A stretch of DNA of 64,000 nt, taken from the NCBI GenBank assembly GCA_023701135.1, contig JAMPXP010000010.1, positions 62,001 to 126,000 on the forward strand, read 5' to 3'. The position numbers were made by a program, and so were the translations under genes. Shown here piece by piece: positions 54,497-63,635 of this stretch (positions within the stretch are counted from its first letter, which is position 1; every line of letters starts with the position of its first letter). The stretch comes from Desulfobacula sp. (lineage in GTDB: Bacteria > Desulfobacterota > Desulfobacteria > Desulfobacterales > Desulfobacteraceae). The notes under the pieces were generated by a model, which ran no database searches, had not been told where the DNA came from, and saw only the letters and a list, made by a program, of their open reading frames with translations.

Positions 54497-55105
54497 TCAT
54501 TCCGGATTCTTACCGGCCATGATCCTTGCCCGTTCAAGGTCTTCCGGGGTGTTCACATTAAAGATAAACTGAAGTTCCGGGTCCAGGGGCCTTAATTCCG
54601 TGATGGGGATTTCCTTTACCCTGCCCGGCCTGAAAAATTTTTTAATCATATACCTGTCTTTTTTAAGATTCTCCTCGATGAGGGGAATGCATTCCTTTGA
54701 ATAGGCTGCGGACAAGGTTTCAAGCCCGTCATCGGTTCTCGGCACAATGACATCATAGCCTTTTTCAATTTTCCCCACAATATGCTCCACCACGGACGGC
54801 CTGAGAAAGGGCGTGTCACAGGCCGTGGCATAAACATAGGGATAAGAGGCGTAAAAAAGCCCGGCATGAAGGCCTGCCAAAGCGCATTTGGAAGGAATGA
54901 TATCGGTGACAATGGTCATGTCCCAGCCCGCAAAAGCCTCAGGGTCATTGACCACAATCATCACTTCCTTGAAAAGGCTTGAAAACACCGTATAGATATG
55001 GTCAAGGATGGTCTTGTCCCCGATCTTCCGGAATGTCTTTTTTTCTCCTGGCAGACGGCTGTTTTTACCGCCTGCCAGGATCACGCCCGTAACATCAAAT
55101 TTCAT
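54497..55105 (-). CDS. mobA: Molybdenum cofactor guanylyltransferase MobA
   Basis: Attaches GMP to molybdopterin to give the guanine dinucleotide cofactor used by formate dehydrogenases and DMSO-reductase-family enzymes. VTGVILAGGKNSRLPGEKK is the nucleotide loop with the conserved lysines, and ATACDTPFL carries the metal-binding aspartate. The C-terminal FNVNTPEDLERA is typical. The ATG at 55105, with AGG upstream, gives 202 residues. It is the first gene of mobA-moaE-like-moaC and is divergent from pyrR. Confidence 0.9.
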   Translation of the reverse strand: MKFDVTGVILAGGKNSRLPGEKKTFRKIGDKTILDHIYTVFSSLFKEVMIVVNDPEAFAGWDMTIVTDIIPSKCALAGLHAGLFYASYPYVYATACDTPFLRPSVVEHIVGKIEKGYDVIVPRTDDGLETLSAAYSKECIPLIEENLKKDRYMIKKFFRPGRVKEIPITELRPLDPELQFIFNVNTPEDLERARIMAGKNPE

Positions 55106-55243
55106 CGGCACCTGCCCTGACTCCATTCATTTTTTATTTTATTATTGATTATAGCAAGTCAAACTTAAAATCAAGGTGTTGCCCCCCATAAAAAAAGATG
55201 ATAATGATTCTAAAAGGCATATAAATAAAGGAAAGCGTGGGCT

Positions 55244-55780
55244 ATGAAAAAACAAAAAACCCTTTTGAATGAATCGGATTTCAAACGGATCATCACCCGG
55301 ATCTCCCATGAAATTATTGAAAAGCACAGAGGGACAAAGAACCTTGCCCTTGTAGGGATTCAGACCCGGGGGGATTTTCTGGCCAAACGGATAGCCGACC
55401 AGATCAAACAGATCGAAAATGTCACCCTTCCCGTGGGCAGCATGGATATCAACATGTACCGGGACGACTGGACAAAGATCAGCCGCCAGCCCACGGTAAG
55501 GCCCTCCAATATCCCTTTTTCCGTGGATGATATGGACATTATCCTGGTGGACGACGTCCTCTTCACCGGCCGGACCATCCGGGCCGCCATGGGCGCTCTG
55601 ATGGATTTCGGCAGACCCTCCCGCATCGAACTGGCCATCCTCATTGACCGGGGCCACCGGGAACTCCCCATCCAGGCGGACTATAAGGGGCTTTCCATCA
55701 ACACCGAACATGAAGACATGATCAATGTTCTTGTGGCCGAACATGACCAACAGGACCTTGTCTATATGGAACAGGATTAA
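55244..55780 (+). CDS. pyrR: Bifunctional pyrimidine regulator / uracil phosphoribosyltransferase PyrR
   Basis: A 178-residue type I phosphoribosyltransferase fold. DIILVDDVLFTGRTIRAA is the PRPP-binding motif. GIQTRGDFLAKRIA and LIDRGHRELPIQADY match PyrR rather than other transferases. In Gram-positive bacteria PyrR binds pyr mRNA and attenuates it; in proteobacteria its regulatory role is less clear. AAAGG lies before the ATG. The moaB gene begins three bases after its stop. Confidence 0.93.
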   Translation: MKKQKTLLNESDFKRIITRISHEIIEKHRGTKNLALVGIQTRGDFLAKRIADQIKQIENVTLPVGSMDINMYRDDWTKISRQPTVRPSNIPFSVDDMDIILVDDVLFTGRTIRAAMGALMDFGRPSRIELAILIDRGHRELPIQADYKGLSINTEHEDMINVLVAEHDQQDLVYMEQD

Positions 55781-55783
55781 ATC

Positions 55784-56287
55784 ATGAGCACCTCAGACCA
55801 TAAAAAAAATGCGCCGGGTCATATCCGGGTGGCTGTTCTTTCCGTCTCCACCACCCGAGGCCTGGACCAGGACGAATCCGGCGCCTGGATCAAAAAACAG
55901 GCCAAAAAAGAAGGCCATGAAGTGGTCATTCACCAGGTGGTGACCGATGACATTGCCGCCATCCGGGAATTGACCCTGCATGTGACCGAAAAAATAGCCC
56001 CGGACGCCGTGATCATGTCCGGCGGCACCGGCATCAGCCCCAAGGATGTGACCATTGAAGCCGTCAAACCATTGTTTGAAAAAGAACTGACCGCCTTTGG
56101 CCCCCTTTTTGCGCAACTCAGTTTTGAAGAAATCGATTCCGCCGCCATCCTTTCCCGGGCCACGGCCGGAATCATCGGAAAAACCCTTGTCTTCTGCATG
56201 CCGGGCAGCATCAAAGCCTGCAAACTGGCCTGCAACGCCCTGATCTTTCCTGAACTTGGACATCTCTTAAAACACATGAAGGAATAA
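55784..56287 (+). CDS. moaB: Molybdenum cofactor protein MoaB/MogA family
   Basis: A 167-residue molybdopterin-binding protein of the MoaB/MogA fold. RVAVLSVSTTRGLDQDESG begins the domain, VIMSGGTGISPKDVT is the phosphate-binding SGGTG loop, and FCMPGSIKACKLA the second pocket motif. Family members activate molybdopterin by adenylylation before metal insertion. It lies three bases after pyrR and four before a gene of unknown function, on one transcript. Confidence 0.93.
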   Translation: MSTSDHKKNAPGHIRVAVLSVSTTRGLDQDESGAWIKKQAKKEGHEVVIHQVVTDDIAAIRELTLHVTEKIAPDAVIMSGGTGISPKDVTIEAVKPLFEKELTAFGPLFAQLSFEEIDSAAILSRATAGIIGKTLVFCMPGSIKACKLACNALIFPELGHLLKHMKE

Positions 56288-56290
56288 ATC

Positions 56291-56707
56291 GTGACTCCCG
56301 TTGAACATTTTATCCACACCTGGATCGAAACCGAATCCGGAACAAAACAAGCCTTCTCCGAACTGTATGAACACCTGAAAACCCTTGACGACACTGCCCT
56401 AGAATTCAATGAACGGCCGGGCGTCAGTTTTTCGCTCCGTCCGAAACACAAAAGCCAGAAAACCCGTTCCCTTTTTGCCATGGTGGATGTCATTGACGAC
56501 AACCCCGATGAAAGATGGCTCTCCGTATGCTTTTACGGAGAAATGGTCACGGACCCGGATGAGGTGGGAGACCTTATCCCTGAAGGGCTGCTGGGCGAAG
56601 ACGGATACTGCTTTGATCTTTCCGAGTATGACGAAGACGAGATCCAATATTTAAAAGACCGTCTTTCACAAGCCCATGAAAATTCCAAGGAATTGTGCAG
56701 TAAATAA
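56291..56707 (+). CDS. Conserved-looking acidic protein of unknown function
   Basis: Family not recognised. The 138 residues hold a hydrophilic start, then a compact core: LEFNERPGVSFSLRPKH, LFAMVDVIDDNPDERWLSVCFYG, VTDPDEVGDLIPEGLLGEDGYCFDL, and an acidic C-terminal helix. The even alternation of strands suggests a small beta-rich fold. No signal peptide or membrane segment is visible. Four bases separate it from moaB, so it is very likely co-expressed with pyrR and moaB. Confidence 0.75.
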   Translation: MTPVEHFIHTWIETESGTKQAFSELYEHLKTLDDTALEFNERPGVSFSLRPKHKSQKTRSLFAMVDVIDDNPDERWLSVCFYGEMVTDPDEVGDLIPEGLLGEDGYCFDLSEYDEDEIQYLKDRLSQAHENSKELCSK

Positions 56708-56859
56708 TATTGACCGGCCGTGGTTCTTTCCGGCAGGAATCCTGCTGAAAAGAACCGACTTCTAACGGTTTGATAAAATTCCCGCTCCCCCATTTTGTCC
56801 GGTGCATTATTGTAACCGAAAGGGCGGAGCTATTTTCAAAGATACAAAAGAGGCCCGGC

Positions 56860-57948
56860 ATGATAAAAAAAGCGCTCATTACAGGCATCACAGGGCAGGA
56901 CGGGGCATACCTGGCCGAATTCCTGCTCAAAAAAGGATATGAGGTCCACGGCATCAAGCGGAGGGCCTCTCTTTTCAATACCGACCGCATCGACCACCTT
57001 TACCAGGACCCCCACGTGGAGAACAGGAATTTTATCCTCCACTACGGAGATCTCACCGATGCCACCAATCTGATCCGGATCATTAAGCAGGTCCAGCCCG
57101 ACGAGGTATACAACCTGGCGGCCCAAAGCCATGTGGCCGTATCCTTTGAATCCCCTGAATACACGGCCGATACCGATGCCCTCGGCACCCTGCGGCTCCT
57201 GGAAGGCATAAGGCTTCTCGGCCTTGAAAAAAAGACCCGGTTTTACCAGGCCTCCACCTCCGAACTTTACGGCAAGGTCCGGGAAACTCCCCAGACCGAA
57301 ACGACTCCTTTCTATCCCAGGAGCCCCTATGGCGTTGCCAAACTCTATGCCTACTGGATCACGGTCAATTACCGGGAGGCCTATAATCTCTATGCCTGCA
57401 ACGGCATCCTCTTCAACCATGAATCCCCCCTGCGGGGGGAAACCTTTGTCACCCGGAAAATCACCCGGGCCCTGGCCCGCATCAGCCTCGGCCTCCAGGA
57501 CTGCCTCTATCTTGGCAACCTGGACGCAAAACGGGATTGGGGCCATGCCAAAGACTATGTCCGGATGCAATGGCTCATGCTTCAGCAGGACAAACCCGAG
57601 GATTATGTCATTGCCACGGGGAAACAGTATTCCGTCCGGGATTTTGTCAACACGGCCGCCAAGGACCTGAACATGAAAATCGACTGGCAGGGCAGCGGCA
57701 TCCATGAAAAAGGCGTGGACAAAAAAACAGGGGCTGCTATTGTTGCCGTTGATCCAACCTATTTCAGGCCCACGGAAGTGGACACCCTTCTCGGAGACCC
57801 GTCCAAGGCCAAGCTGAAACTCGGGTGGGAGCCTGAAATTTCATTCGATGACCTGGTGAAAGAAATGATCCGGGCAGACCTTGCCGATGCAAAAAAAGAC
57901 CATCTGTGCCAGACCCACGGCTATAATACCTTTGACTACAATGAATAA
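56860..57948 (+). CDS. gmd: GDP-mannose 4,6-dehydratase
   Basis: Converts GDP-mannose to GDP-4-keto-6-deoxymannose, the precursor of GDP-fucose and GDP-rhamnose. [19 protein letters not shown] is the NADP loop, STSELYG carries the catalytic serine-glutamate, and [12 protein letters not shown] the catalytic tyrosine-lysine. [19 protein letters not shown] is the Gmd-specific stretch. GAGG six bases before the ATG at 56860 sets the start; the frame runs back to 56770. The length of 362 residues fits. fcl follows directly. Confidence 0.96.
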   Translation: MIKKALITGITGQDGAYLAEFLLKKGYEVHGIKRRASLFNTDRIDHLYQDPHVENRNFILHYGDLTDATNLIRIIKQVQPDEVYNLAAQSHVAVSFESPEYTADTDALGTLRLLEGIRLLGLEKKTRFYQASTSELYGKVRETPQTETTPFYPRSPYGVAKLYAYWITVNYREAYNLYACNGILFNHESPLRGETFVTRKITRALARISLGLQDCLYLGNLDAKRDWGHAKDYVRMQWLMLQQDKPEDYVIATGKQYSVRDFVNTAAKDLNMKIDWQGSGIHEKGVDKKTGAAIVAVDPTYFRPTEVDTLLGDPSKAKLKLGWEPEISFDDLVKEMIRADLADAKKDHLCQTHGYNTFDYNE

Positions 57949-57950
57949 AA

Positions 57951-58907
57951 TTGAAACAAACCGATAAGATATTCATCGCAGGTTCCAGGGGCCTTGTGGG
58001 CTCTGCCTTGGTCCGCAGGCTTGAAAAAGAAGGATTCACTCACCTTTTAACCCCTTCCCACGCAGAGCTGGATCTCATGGACACCCGGGCCATATCCGCA
58101 TATTTTGAAAAAAACAAACCGGATCACGTATTCCTTGCAGCGGCAAAAGTCGGCGGAATACTGGCCAACAGCACTTATCCGGCAGACTTTATTTTTCAGA
58201 ATCTGGTGATCCAAAATAATATCATCCATCAGTCCTTTGTCCATAAGGTTAAAAAGCTGCTGTTTCTGGGTTCCTCCTGCATCTATCCCAAACTCTGCCC
58301 CCAGCCCATAAAAGAAGAGCATCTCATGACCGGTGTTCTGGAGCCCACCAATTCCGCCTATGCCGTGGCCAAGATTGCAGGCATTGAAATGTGCTGGGCC
58401 TATAACCGCCAGCACGGCACAAAATTCATCCCGGTCATGCCCACAAACCTCTACGGCCCCAATGATAATTTCGACCTGGAAACCTCCCATGTTCTGCCTG
58501 CCTTGATCGCAAAATTTCATGAAGCAAAACAGAACCGGCAACCTTCGGTCACGGTCTGGGGAACGGGAACCCCCAAAAGAGAATTTCTCCATGTGGATGA
58601 CCTAGCCGATGCCTGCCTTTTCATCATGACAAAGATTTTTTCCGATGAAGATTATAGAAACAATCCTCTTTTCAATATCGGCACAGGCAAAGATATCAGT
58701 ATCAAGGAGCTGGCCGAACTGATCAAAAAAATCACCGGATTTGACGGAAACATTGTCTATGACCCTTCAAAACCAGATGGTACCCCCAAAAAACTTCTGG
58801 ATGTTTCAAAAATGAATAACCTGGGATGGCAAGCTCAGATCTCGCTGGGAAAAGGCATCGAAACAGCATATGCTGCCTTTCTGAAAATACGATCCAATCG
58901 TTCATAG
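57951..58907 (+). CDS. fcl: GDP-L-fucose synthase
   Basis: NADPH-dependent epimerase/reductase that finishes GDP-L-fucose. FIAGSRGLVGSALVRRL is the cofactor loop, LGSSCIYPKLCPQPIKEE the catalytic serine/cysteine region, and NSAYAVAKIAGIEMC the catalytic tyrosine-lysine. The C-terminal SKMNNLGWQAQISLGKGIE is usual. The start is a TTG three bases after the gmd stop without a strong ribosome site, suggesting reinitiation from gmd translation. The length of 318 residues is typical. Confidence 0.95.
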   Translation: MKQTDKIFIAGSRGLVGSALVRRLEKEGFTHLLTPSHAELDLMDTRAISAYFEKNKPDHVFLAAAKVGGILANSTYPADFIFQNLVIQNNIIHQSFVHKVKKLLFLGSSCIYPKLCPQPIKEEHLMTGVLEPTNSAYAVAKIAGIEMCWAYNRQHGTKFIPVMPTNLYGPNDNFDLETSHVLPALIAKFHEAKQNRQPSVTVWGTGTPKREFLHVDDLADACLFIMTKIFSDEDYRNNPLFNIGTGKDISIKELAELIKKITGFDGNIVYDPSKPDGTPKKLLDVSKMNNLGWQAQISLGKGIETAYAAFLKIRSNRS

Positions 58908-58917
58908 AATTTTTTGT

Positions 58918-60180
58918 GTGCATCCTCTCGAAGTGTTTTCTTTCATTAATAGATATCGACATATGAACTGGGCTCTGGCTGATCAGGCCATGGTGAGCGG
59001 TGTCAATTTTCTTACGGGAATTCTTCTTGCCCGTTATTTAGGGCTTGAAGAATATGGCAGGTTTACCCTTGCCTGGATGACTGTCCTTTTATGCAACAGT
59101 TTCCAGCAGGCTGGAATCATTGCGCCCATGATGAGTATCGGCCCCAAACAGAAAAAAGAAGATGGACCATCTTATTACGGGACACTTTTCATTCATCAAC
59201 TGCTTTGGTCTTCAACCTGCTTTTTTGCCCTTTGGTTTGCAGGATGGGTCAGCAGCTTAGTTTTCCCAGACTGGAATACAGGCAGCATCGCCCTGCCTTT
59301 GGCTGCTGCTTTGTTCTCATGGCAGTTTCAGGATTTTATCCGGCGTTATTTTTTTGTCACCGATGAATTAGGCCATGCCTTTTTTAACGATGCCATAAGT
59401 TATTTGGGGCAAGTATTCCTTTTATTTTTCCTTTTTAGAATTATGCCTCTGAATACCCCCAAGGTGCTTTGGCTGATATCGGGCACATCAGCGATTGCAA
59501 TAATAGCAGGACTGTTAAAAATCGGTTCTATTTCCACAACCCGCAGCATGTTTAATGAAATCTCAAAAAAGCACTGGGATTTCTCAAAATGGATGATTGC
59601 GTCTGCCATGATGCAATGGATCTCCGGAAATTTTTATCTGGTGATCGCCGGGAGCATTTTAGGTCCGGTTGCGGTTGGAGGCGTAAAAGCGGCTCAAAAC
59701 ATAATCGGGGTGACCCATGTTTTGTTTCAGGCCATGGAGAATTTTGCCCCTTCCCGTGCCGCAAAAGAGCTGGCCAAAGGTGGAATGGCCGCCATGTCGG
59801 CATATCTTCGAAAACTAACCCTCGTCGGCGCATCGGCAACAACCGCTGTTGCTTTGATCGCGTTCAGCATCCCCACTATTCTGCTCTCATTGCTGTATGG
59901 ACCTGAATCCGGAGAGTATGCCTATGTTTTAAGATGGTTTTGTCTGGTTTATATTTTCAGTTTTCTTAGCATGCCGGTCAGTTCAGGTTTGCGGGCTTTG
60001 GAAAAGACCAAACCCTTGTTTTACTCTGTTTTTTTTGTAGGAGTCTTCAGTCTGGTATCTGCCTATCCACTGATTCATTATTTCAAGCTCCATGGTCTGA
60101 TGGCCGGATTATTGAGTGTAAGGGTCGGTATAGCCCTTTACCTCTACCAATCCTTGAACCGATCATTGCTAAAGGAATAG
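58918..60180 (+). CDS. Polysaccharide flippase (Wzx-like, MATE/MOP superfamily)
   Basis: A 420-residue integral membrane protein with about twelve hydrophobic segments and basic loops (KWMIASAMMQWISGNFYLVI, AKELAKGGMAAMSAYLRKLT). It resembles O-antigen/teichuronic lipid-linked-oligosaccharide exporters. The start is uncertain: GTG at 58918 or ATG at 58963, and neither has a good ribosome site. It follows fcl by 10 bases. No wzy-type polymerase was seen in the window. Confidence 0.85.
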   Translation: MHPLEVFSFINRYRHMNWALADQAMVSGVNFLTGILLARYLGLEEYGRFTLAWMTVLLCNSFQQAGIIAPMMSIGPKQKKEDGPSYYGTLFIHQLLWSSTCFFALWFAGWVSSLVFPDWNTGSIALPLAAALFSWQFQDFIRRYFFVTDELGHAFFNDAISYLGQVFLLFFLFRIMPLNTPKVLWLISGTSAIAIIAGLLKIGSISTTRSMFNEISKKHWDFSKWMIASAMMQWISGNFYLVIAGSILGPVAVGGVKAAQNIIGVTHVLFQAMENFAPSRAAKELAKGGMAAMSAYLRKLTLVGASATTAVALIAFSIPTILLSLLYGPESGEYAYVLRWFCLVYIFSFLSMPVSSGLRALEKTKPLFYSVFFVGVFSLVSAYPLIHYFKLHGLMAGLLSVRVGIALYLYQSLNRSLLKE

Positions 60181-60184
60181 CAGC

Positions 60185-61516
60185 ATGTCACCCGGCGAAC
60201 TTTTTCTGGCCTTTGTCAGATATCTGGAAAAGAGAAACATCCCCTATGCCGTTCTTGGAGACACAGCAGACTATCCCCATGAAATACATTCAGATGTTGA
60301 CATGGTATTGCTGCCTCAAGACTACAAAAATTGTATTAATATTATCCGGGAATTCACGGAACACAATGACTCTGTGTTGGTACAGCTTCTTCAGCATGAA
60401 TTTTGTGCTTCCTATTTTGTTCTGGCCTGGAAAAATAAAGATGAAAAATTGTCTTATATTGCCCTTGATATTTGCAGCGATTACTATCGAAATAGCAAAC
60501 CACTCTTAAGGGCAGTTGATCTACTGAGAAATACAAATGCCGGAGCAGATGAAGGACATCAACGCCTTTTTAAAACCCTTTCACCGGAAATGGAATTCAT
60601 ATACTATTTTATAAAAAAAATAGATAAGGGAGCAATAAATGAAACCCAGTTTGAACATCTTCAGAAACAATTTGTAACATGTCCGGAACTCTGCATTAAA
60701 AATCTGGAGATCTTCTGGCCCGCTGACACTGCAAGCAACATCAGTCTATGGATAAAAGATAATAAATTTTCTATATTAAAAGATGTAATGCCGGAATTAA
60801 AAAAACACCTTATAAAAAATGCCAGACCTTCAGTCAGGGATTTTTTCAGAGAAGCTGGCCGAAAAATCAAACGTGTTTTTCAACCCACCGGTATTATAAT
60901 TGCTCTCCTTGGCCCGGATGGATGCGGCAAAAGCACATTGGGCGCTATACTCCAAAAAGAACTTGCTCCTGCATTCAGAGGGATTCGTTGTTTTCATCTG
61001 CGTCCAAATTTTTTCAGCTTTAAAAAAGGCGGGACAAACGCCCCTGTCTATGATCCCCATGCTCAAAAACCGCGCAGCGCCATTGCCTCCGCCTTAAAAT
61101 TAATCTATTTCCTATTGGACTATGTCTTGGGGTTCATATTTGTTCTTTATCCCTTGAAGGCCCTTTCCCACCTTATTTTATTTGATCGCTATTATCATGA
61201 TTTGATGATTGATCCCAAACGCTATAGATATAAAGCTCCCATGTGGCTTGCCGTGTTGATCGGGTATCTGATTCCGAAACCGGATCTGTTTCTGGTGCTG
61301 GATGCACCGGCCCGGATCATACAGTCAAGAAAACAGGAAGTCCCTTTTTCTGAAACCGAACGTCAACGGAGCGCGTATCGCAGTTTTTCCCACTGGAGCA
61401 GCCATTTTTTAATCATTAATACCGACCAACCCATAGAAGACGTAGCTATCGAAATTAATCAAGCAGTTCTAAATTTGATGAAGGATAGAATAGCCCGAAG
61501 GCTATTTTCAGATTGA
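60185..61516 (+). CDS. Nucleotidyltransferase-like domain fused to thymidylate-kinase-like P-loop kinase
   Basis: A 443-residue two-part protein. Residues 1-110 look like a nucleotidyltransferase fold: VLGDTADYPHEIHSDVDMVLLP, with a D-x-D pair at D37/D39. A helical middle follows. From residue 236 a kinase domain begins, IIALLGPDGCGKSTLGA (P-loop 243-251), LILFDRYYHDLMIDPKRY (DR motif as in thymidylate kinases) and LFLVLDAPARI. No classical thymidylate kinase context is present. In glycan clusters such proteins may phosphorylate or nucleotidylate a sugar or lipid carrier, but the substrate is unknown. Confidence 0.7.
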   Translation: MSPGELFLAFVRYLEKRNIPYAVLGDTADYPHEIHSDVDMVLLPQDYKNCINIIREFTEHNDSVLVQLLQHEFCASYFVLAWKNKDEKLSYIALDICSDYYRNSKPLLRAVDLLRNTNAGADEGHQRLFKTLSPEMEFIYYFIKKIDKGAINETQFEHLQKQFVTCPELCIKNLEIFWPADTASNISLWIKDNKFSILKDVMPELKKHLIKNARPSVRDFFREAGRKIKRVFQPTGIIIALLGPDGCGKSTLGAILQKELAPAFRGIRCFHLRPNFFSFKKGGTNAPVYDPHAQKPRSAIASALKLIYFLLDYVLGFIFVLYPLKALSHLILFDRYYHDLMIDPKRYRYKAPMWLAVLIGYLIPKPDLFLVLDAPARIIQSRKQEVPFSETERQRSAYRSFSHWSSHFLIINTDQPIEDVAIEINQAVLNLMKDRIARRLFSD

Positions 61517-61646
61517 ACCAAAAACGTTATACGGAGATCTTTTTAAACCGCCTCGCATCATTTCAGAAAAACCAGACGATTTTCACTGACCGATGGCGAA
61601 TCATACCAAAATCATGAACTAAACATATTCAAGACAGAGAGAGAGC

Positions 61647-62327
61647 ATGAAGGGTTTTAGAATAAATAAAGAAGACTATATCCTCCAACAAATTGTCCCT
61701 AAATCTAAAATATTACATGTTGGATGCACCAACTCTCCACGGACAATTGAACGTTGGAACCGCAGAACACTTCTTCATAAAAAATTATGCGATCATGCTG
61801 AAATTATTGGTTCCAGTGTAATCGGGATAGACATTGATGACACAGCTATCAGTTTTCTTCAGTTAAAAATGCCTGATGAAATTATTTTAAATGTGGATGC
61901 CCACAATCTATCAAAATATTTTGAAAATGATCAGCGGTTTGATTTAATTATCGCAGGCGATGTAATCGAGCACTTGCCGAATCCAGGACTATTTCTTCAA
62001 TCATGCAACAGTGTTTTATCTCATAATGGGCGGATTCTCATCACAACTACAAATGCATTCAATATTGTAAGATTCCTTAAGTCGTTTCTTTTCCACGAAG
62101 CAGTCCATAATGAGCATACAGCATATTATTCCCATAAAACCATTAGCAGATTGATAAGCATGTCTGGATTAAAATGTGATGATTTTGGATATTATAAATG
62201 TGAGCCCATAACCGAATTCTCTTTAAATAGGGTCATTAGCAATCTAATTGAAAATTCTCTGTGCATATTTTTCCCACAATTTTCCGAAGGAATTGTTATC
62301 GTTGCATATAAAAAAAATAACCTATAA
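61647..62327 (+). CDS. SAM-dependent methyltransferase (class I)
   Basis: A 226-residue methyltransferase. ILHVGCTNSPRTIERW holds the SAM loop, VIGIDIDDTAI the ribose acid strand, and FDLIIAGDVIEHLPNPG the post-II motif. The protein is soluble. The codons are AT-rich compared with the metabolic genes on the left. It probably methylates a glycan or aglycone, as expected in a surface-polysaccharide locus. GAGAG lies upstream of the ATG. It is preceded by 130 bases without a gene. Confidence 0.85.
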   Translation: MKGFRINKEDYILQQIVPKSKILHVGCTNSPRTIERWNRRTLLHKKLCDHAEIIGSSVIGIDIDDTAISFLQLKMPDEIILNVDAHNLSKYFENDQRFDLIIAGDVIEHLPNPGLFLQSCNSVLSHNGRILITTTNAFNIVRFLKSFLFHEAVHNEHTAYYSHKTISRLISMSGLKCDDFGYYKCEPITEFSLNRVISNLIENSLCIFFPQFSEGIVIVAYKKNNL

Positions 62328-62463
62328 CTTAAAATCATAAAGCACATGTTCAAATATCTCTCTAAGAAAAGAATAGATGAGCTTTTTGGAAAACGCAACG
62401 TCCCAGAATTGTAGGCTGATATAAAATTCAAAAAAACAGAATTTGATTGAATCGATTCTAAAC

Positions 62464-62469
62464 TATAAT
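62464..62469 (+). promoter_or_regulatory. TATAAT box in the 183-base gap before the kinase-like gene
   Basis: The gap 62328-62510 is AT-rich with no convincing gene. A perfect TATAAT ends 41 bases before the TTG start; TTGATT or TTTGAT 15-16 bases upstream are possible -35 elements. Confidence 0.35.
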
Positions 62470-62510
62470 ACCTCTCTGATTTAGAAGGATGTAATAAGGA
62501 TACTTCCAAA

Positions 62511-63635
62511 TTGAACCTGGATGATGAAGCAAAAAGAATTCTTGATTTAATATTTAATAGTGCTTTTGTAAAAAACAACATTTCTTGCAATTTAAATTTT
62601 CGAACCCGATATTTTGTCATTTCAGGTAAAGAAAACCTGCGCTGGATTATACCAACAGAACCCAGATTCGGATTTCCTATACTCTCTCAATGGCGCCCAT
62701 ATGATTTATGGTCATACATCAAATGGAAATTTCTAATTTTTCTTTATTCAAATGGTTTACTGAAAACATTGCCTGGAATAAGGATTCTGGAATTTAACAG
62801 TGACAAAATAAACGCCCCCTGGAAAGAATCTCGGCAAAAACTGATCCCAATAATTTATGTCGGCACACCGGGATCTCATCAGAAAGCAGTAGCAACAATA
62901 GTTGACTCCACATCTGGAAAACCGGTTGGGATTATGAAAGTAGCAATGCAAAAAAGTGCCTGTGAGAAGTTACAAAAGGAATCGAGTATGCTGAAAGAAT
63001 TAGCTCATCTACAAATCTCCAACATTCCAAAACTTATTGAATGTGAGAGTAATGGTTTCAGAACAATTCAAACGGTGATCAACGGCTCACCTACATCCCG
63101 AAAGCTCACTCAGGCACACATCGACTGGCTCCTGAGGCTTCCAAGATCTGGGGAATACACAACATTTGATGAACAGAGAGGATATGTTCAAGAGGTGTTT
63201 GAAAAAAAACTACTAAATTGCTCCCCAAAAAAAAATCCTATTCTTCAAGCTATCTCTGATCTGCATGGCAAGCATTCCATACCCTATCTTCTATGTCATG
63301 GCGATTTTGCTCCCTGGAATCTAAAATGGATATCCAAAACAAAAATTACAGCTATCGATTGGGAAGATTCAACTTTAAATGGCTTACCGTTATGGGACCT
63401 CAGCCATTTTTTCTGTATTCAAGCTCACCTTTTTGGAGGAAAAGATCCTTTTCACAGAATGTCTGCCTGTGCTTTAACAGCCAGGTATCTTAAAGCCATT
63501 GGTTTAAGCAATAAAGATCTTCGCCCTTTGTATATATTATATTTACTAAAAAAATATATCGATATGGGTTCTTCAACCACAGAATCTTACAGTCCTTTTC
63601 TTTTGAAACAGATTTACGAGATTTATCATTCATGA
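62511..63635 (+). CDS. APH/choline-kinase-fold phosphotransferase
   Basis: A 374-residue protein. The second half carries LCHGDFAPWNL, the Brenner-type catalytic motif (H-G-D....N), and AIDWEDSTLNGLPLWDL, the metal-binding aspartate segment. The first 120 residues have no recognised motif. The fold is shared by aminoglycoside, choline and sugar kinases; in a glycan cluster a sugar or choline-type acceptor is more likely than an antibiotic. The start is TTG with AAGGA ten bases upstream. Its stop overlaps the next gene's ATG (ATGA). Confidence 0.75.
   Translation: MNLDDEAKRILDLIFNSAFVKNNISCNLNFRTRYFVISGKENLRWIIPTEPRFGFPILSQWRPYDLWSYIKWKFLIFLYSNGLLKTLPGIRILEFNSDKINAPWKESRQKLIPIIYVGTPGSHQKAVATIVDSTSGKPVGIMKVAMQKSACEKLQKESSMLKELAHLQISNIPKLIECESNGFRTIQTVINGSPTSRKLTQAHIDWLLRLPRSGEYTTFDEQRGYVQEVFEKKLLNCSPKKNPILQAISDLHGKHSIPYLLCHGDFAPWNLKWISKTKITAIDWEDSTLNGLPLWDLSHFFCIQAHLFGGKDPFHRMSACALTARYLKAIGLSNKDLRPLYILYLLKKYIDMGSSTTESYSPFLLKQIYEIYHS

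Noticed and set aside
60185-61516. Housekeeping thymidylate kinase
   Set aside because: About twice the usual length, with an extra N-terminal domain, and set in a glycan cluster, so a dTMP role is unlikely.
62192-62620. 142-residue minus-strand frame across the gap before the APH-fold gene
   Set aside because: Overlaps the ends of two co-directional genes, and no motif is visible.
62511-63635. Antibiotic resistance (aminoglycoside phosphotransferase)
   Set aside because: The HGD....N fold motif is shared by many kinases; location and the long unrelated N-terminus argue for a glycan role.
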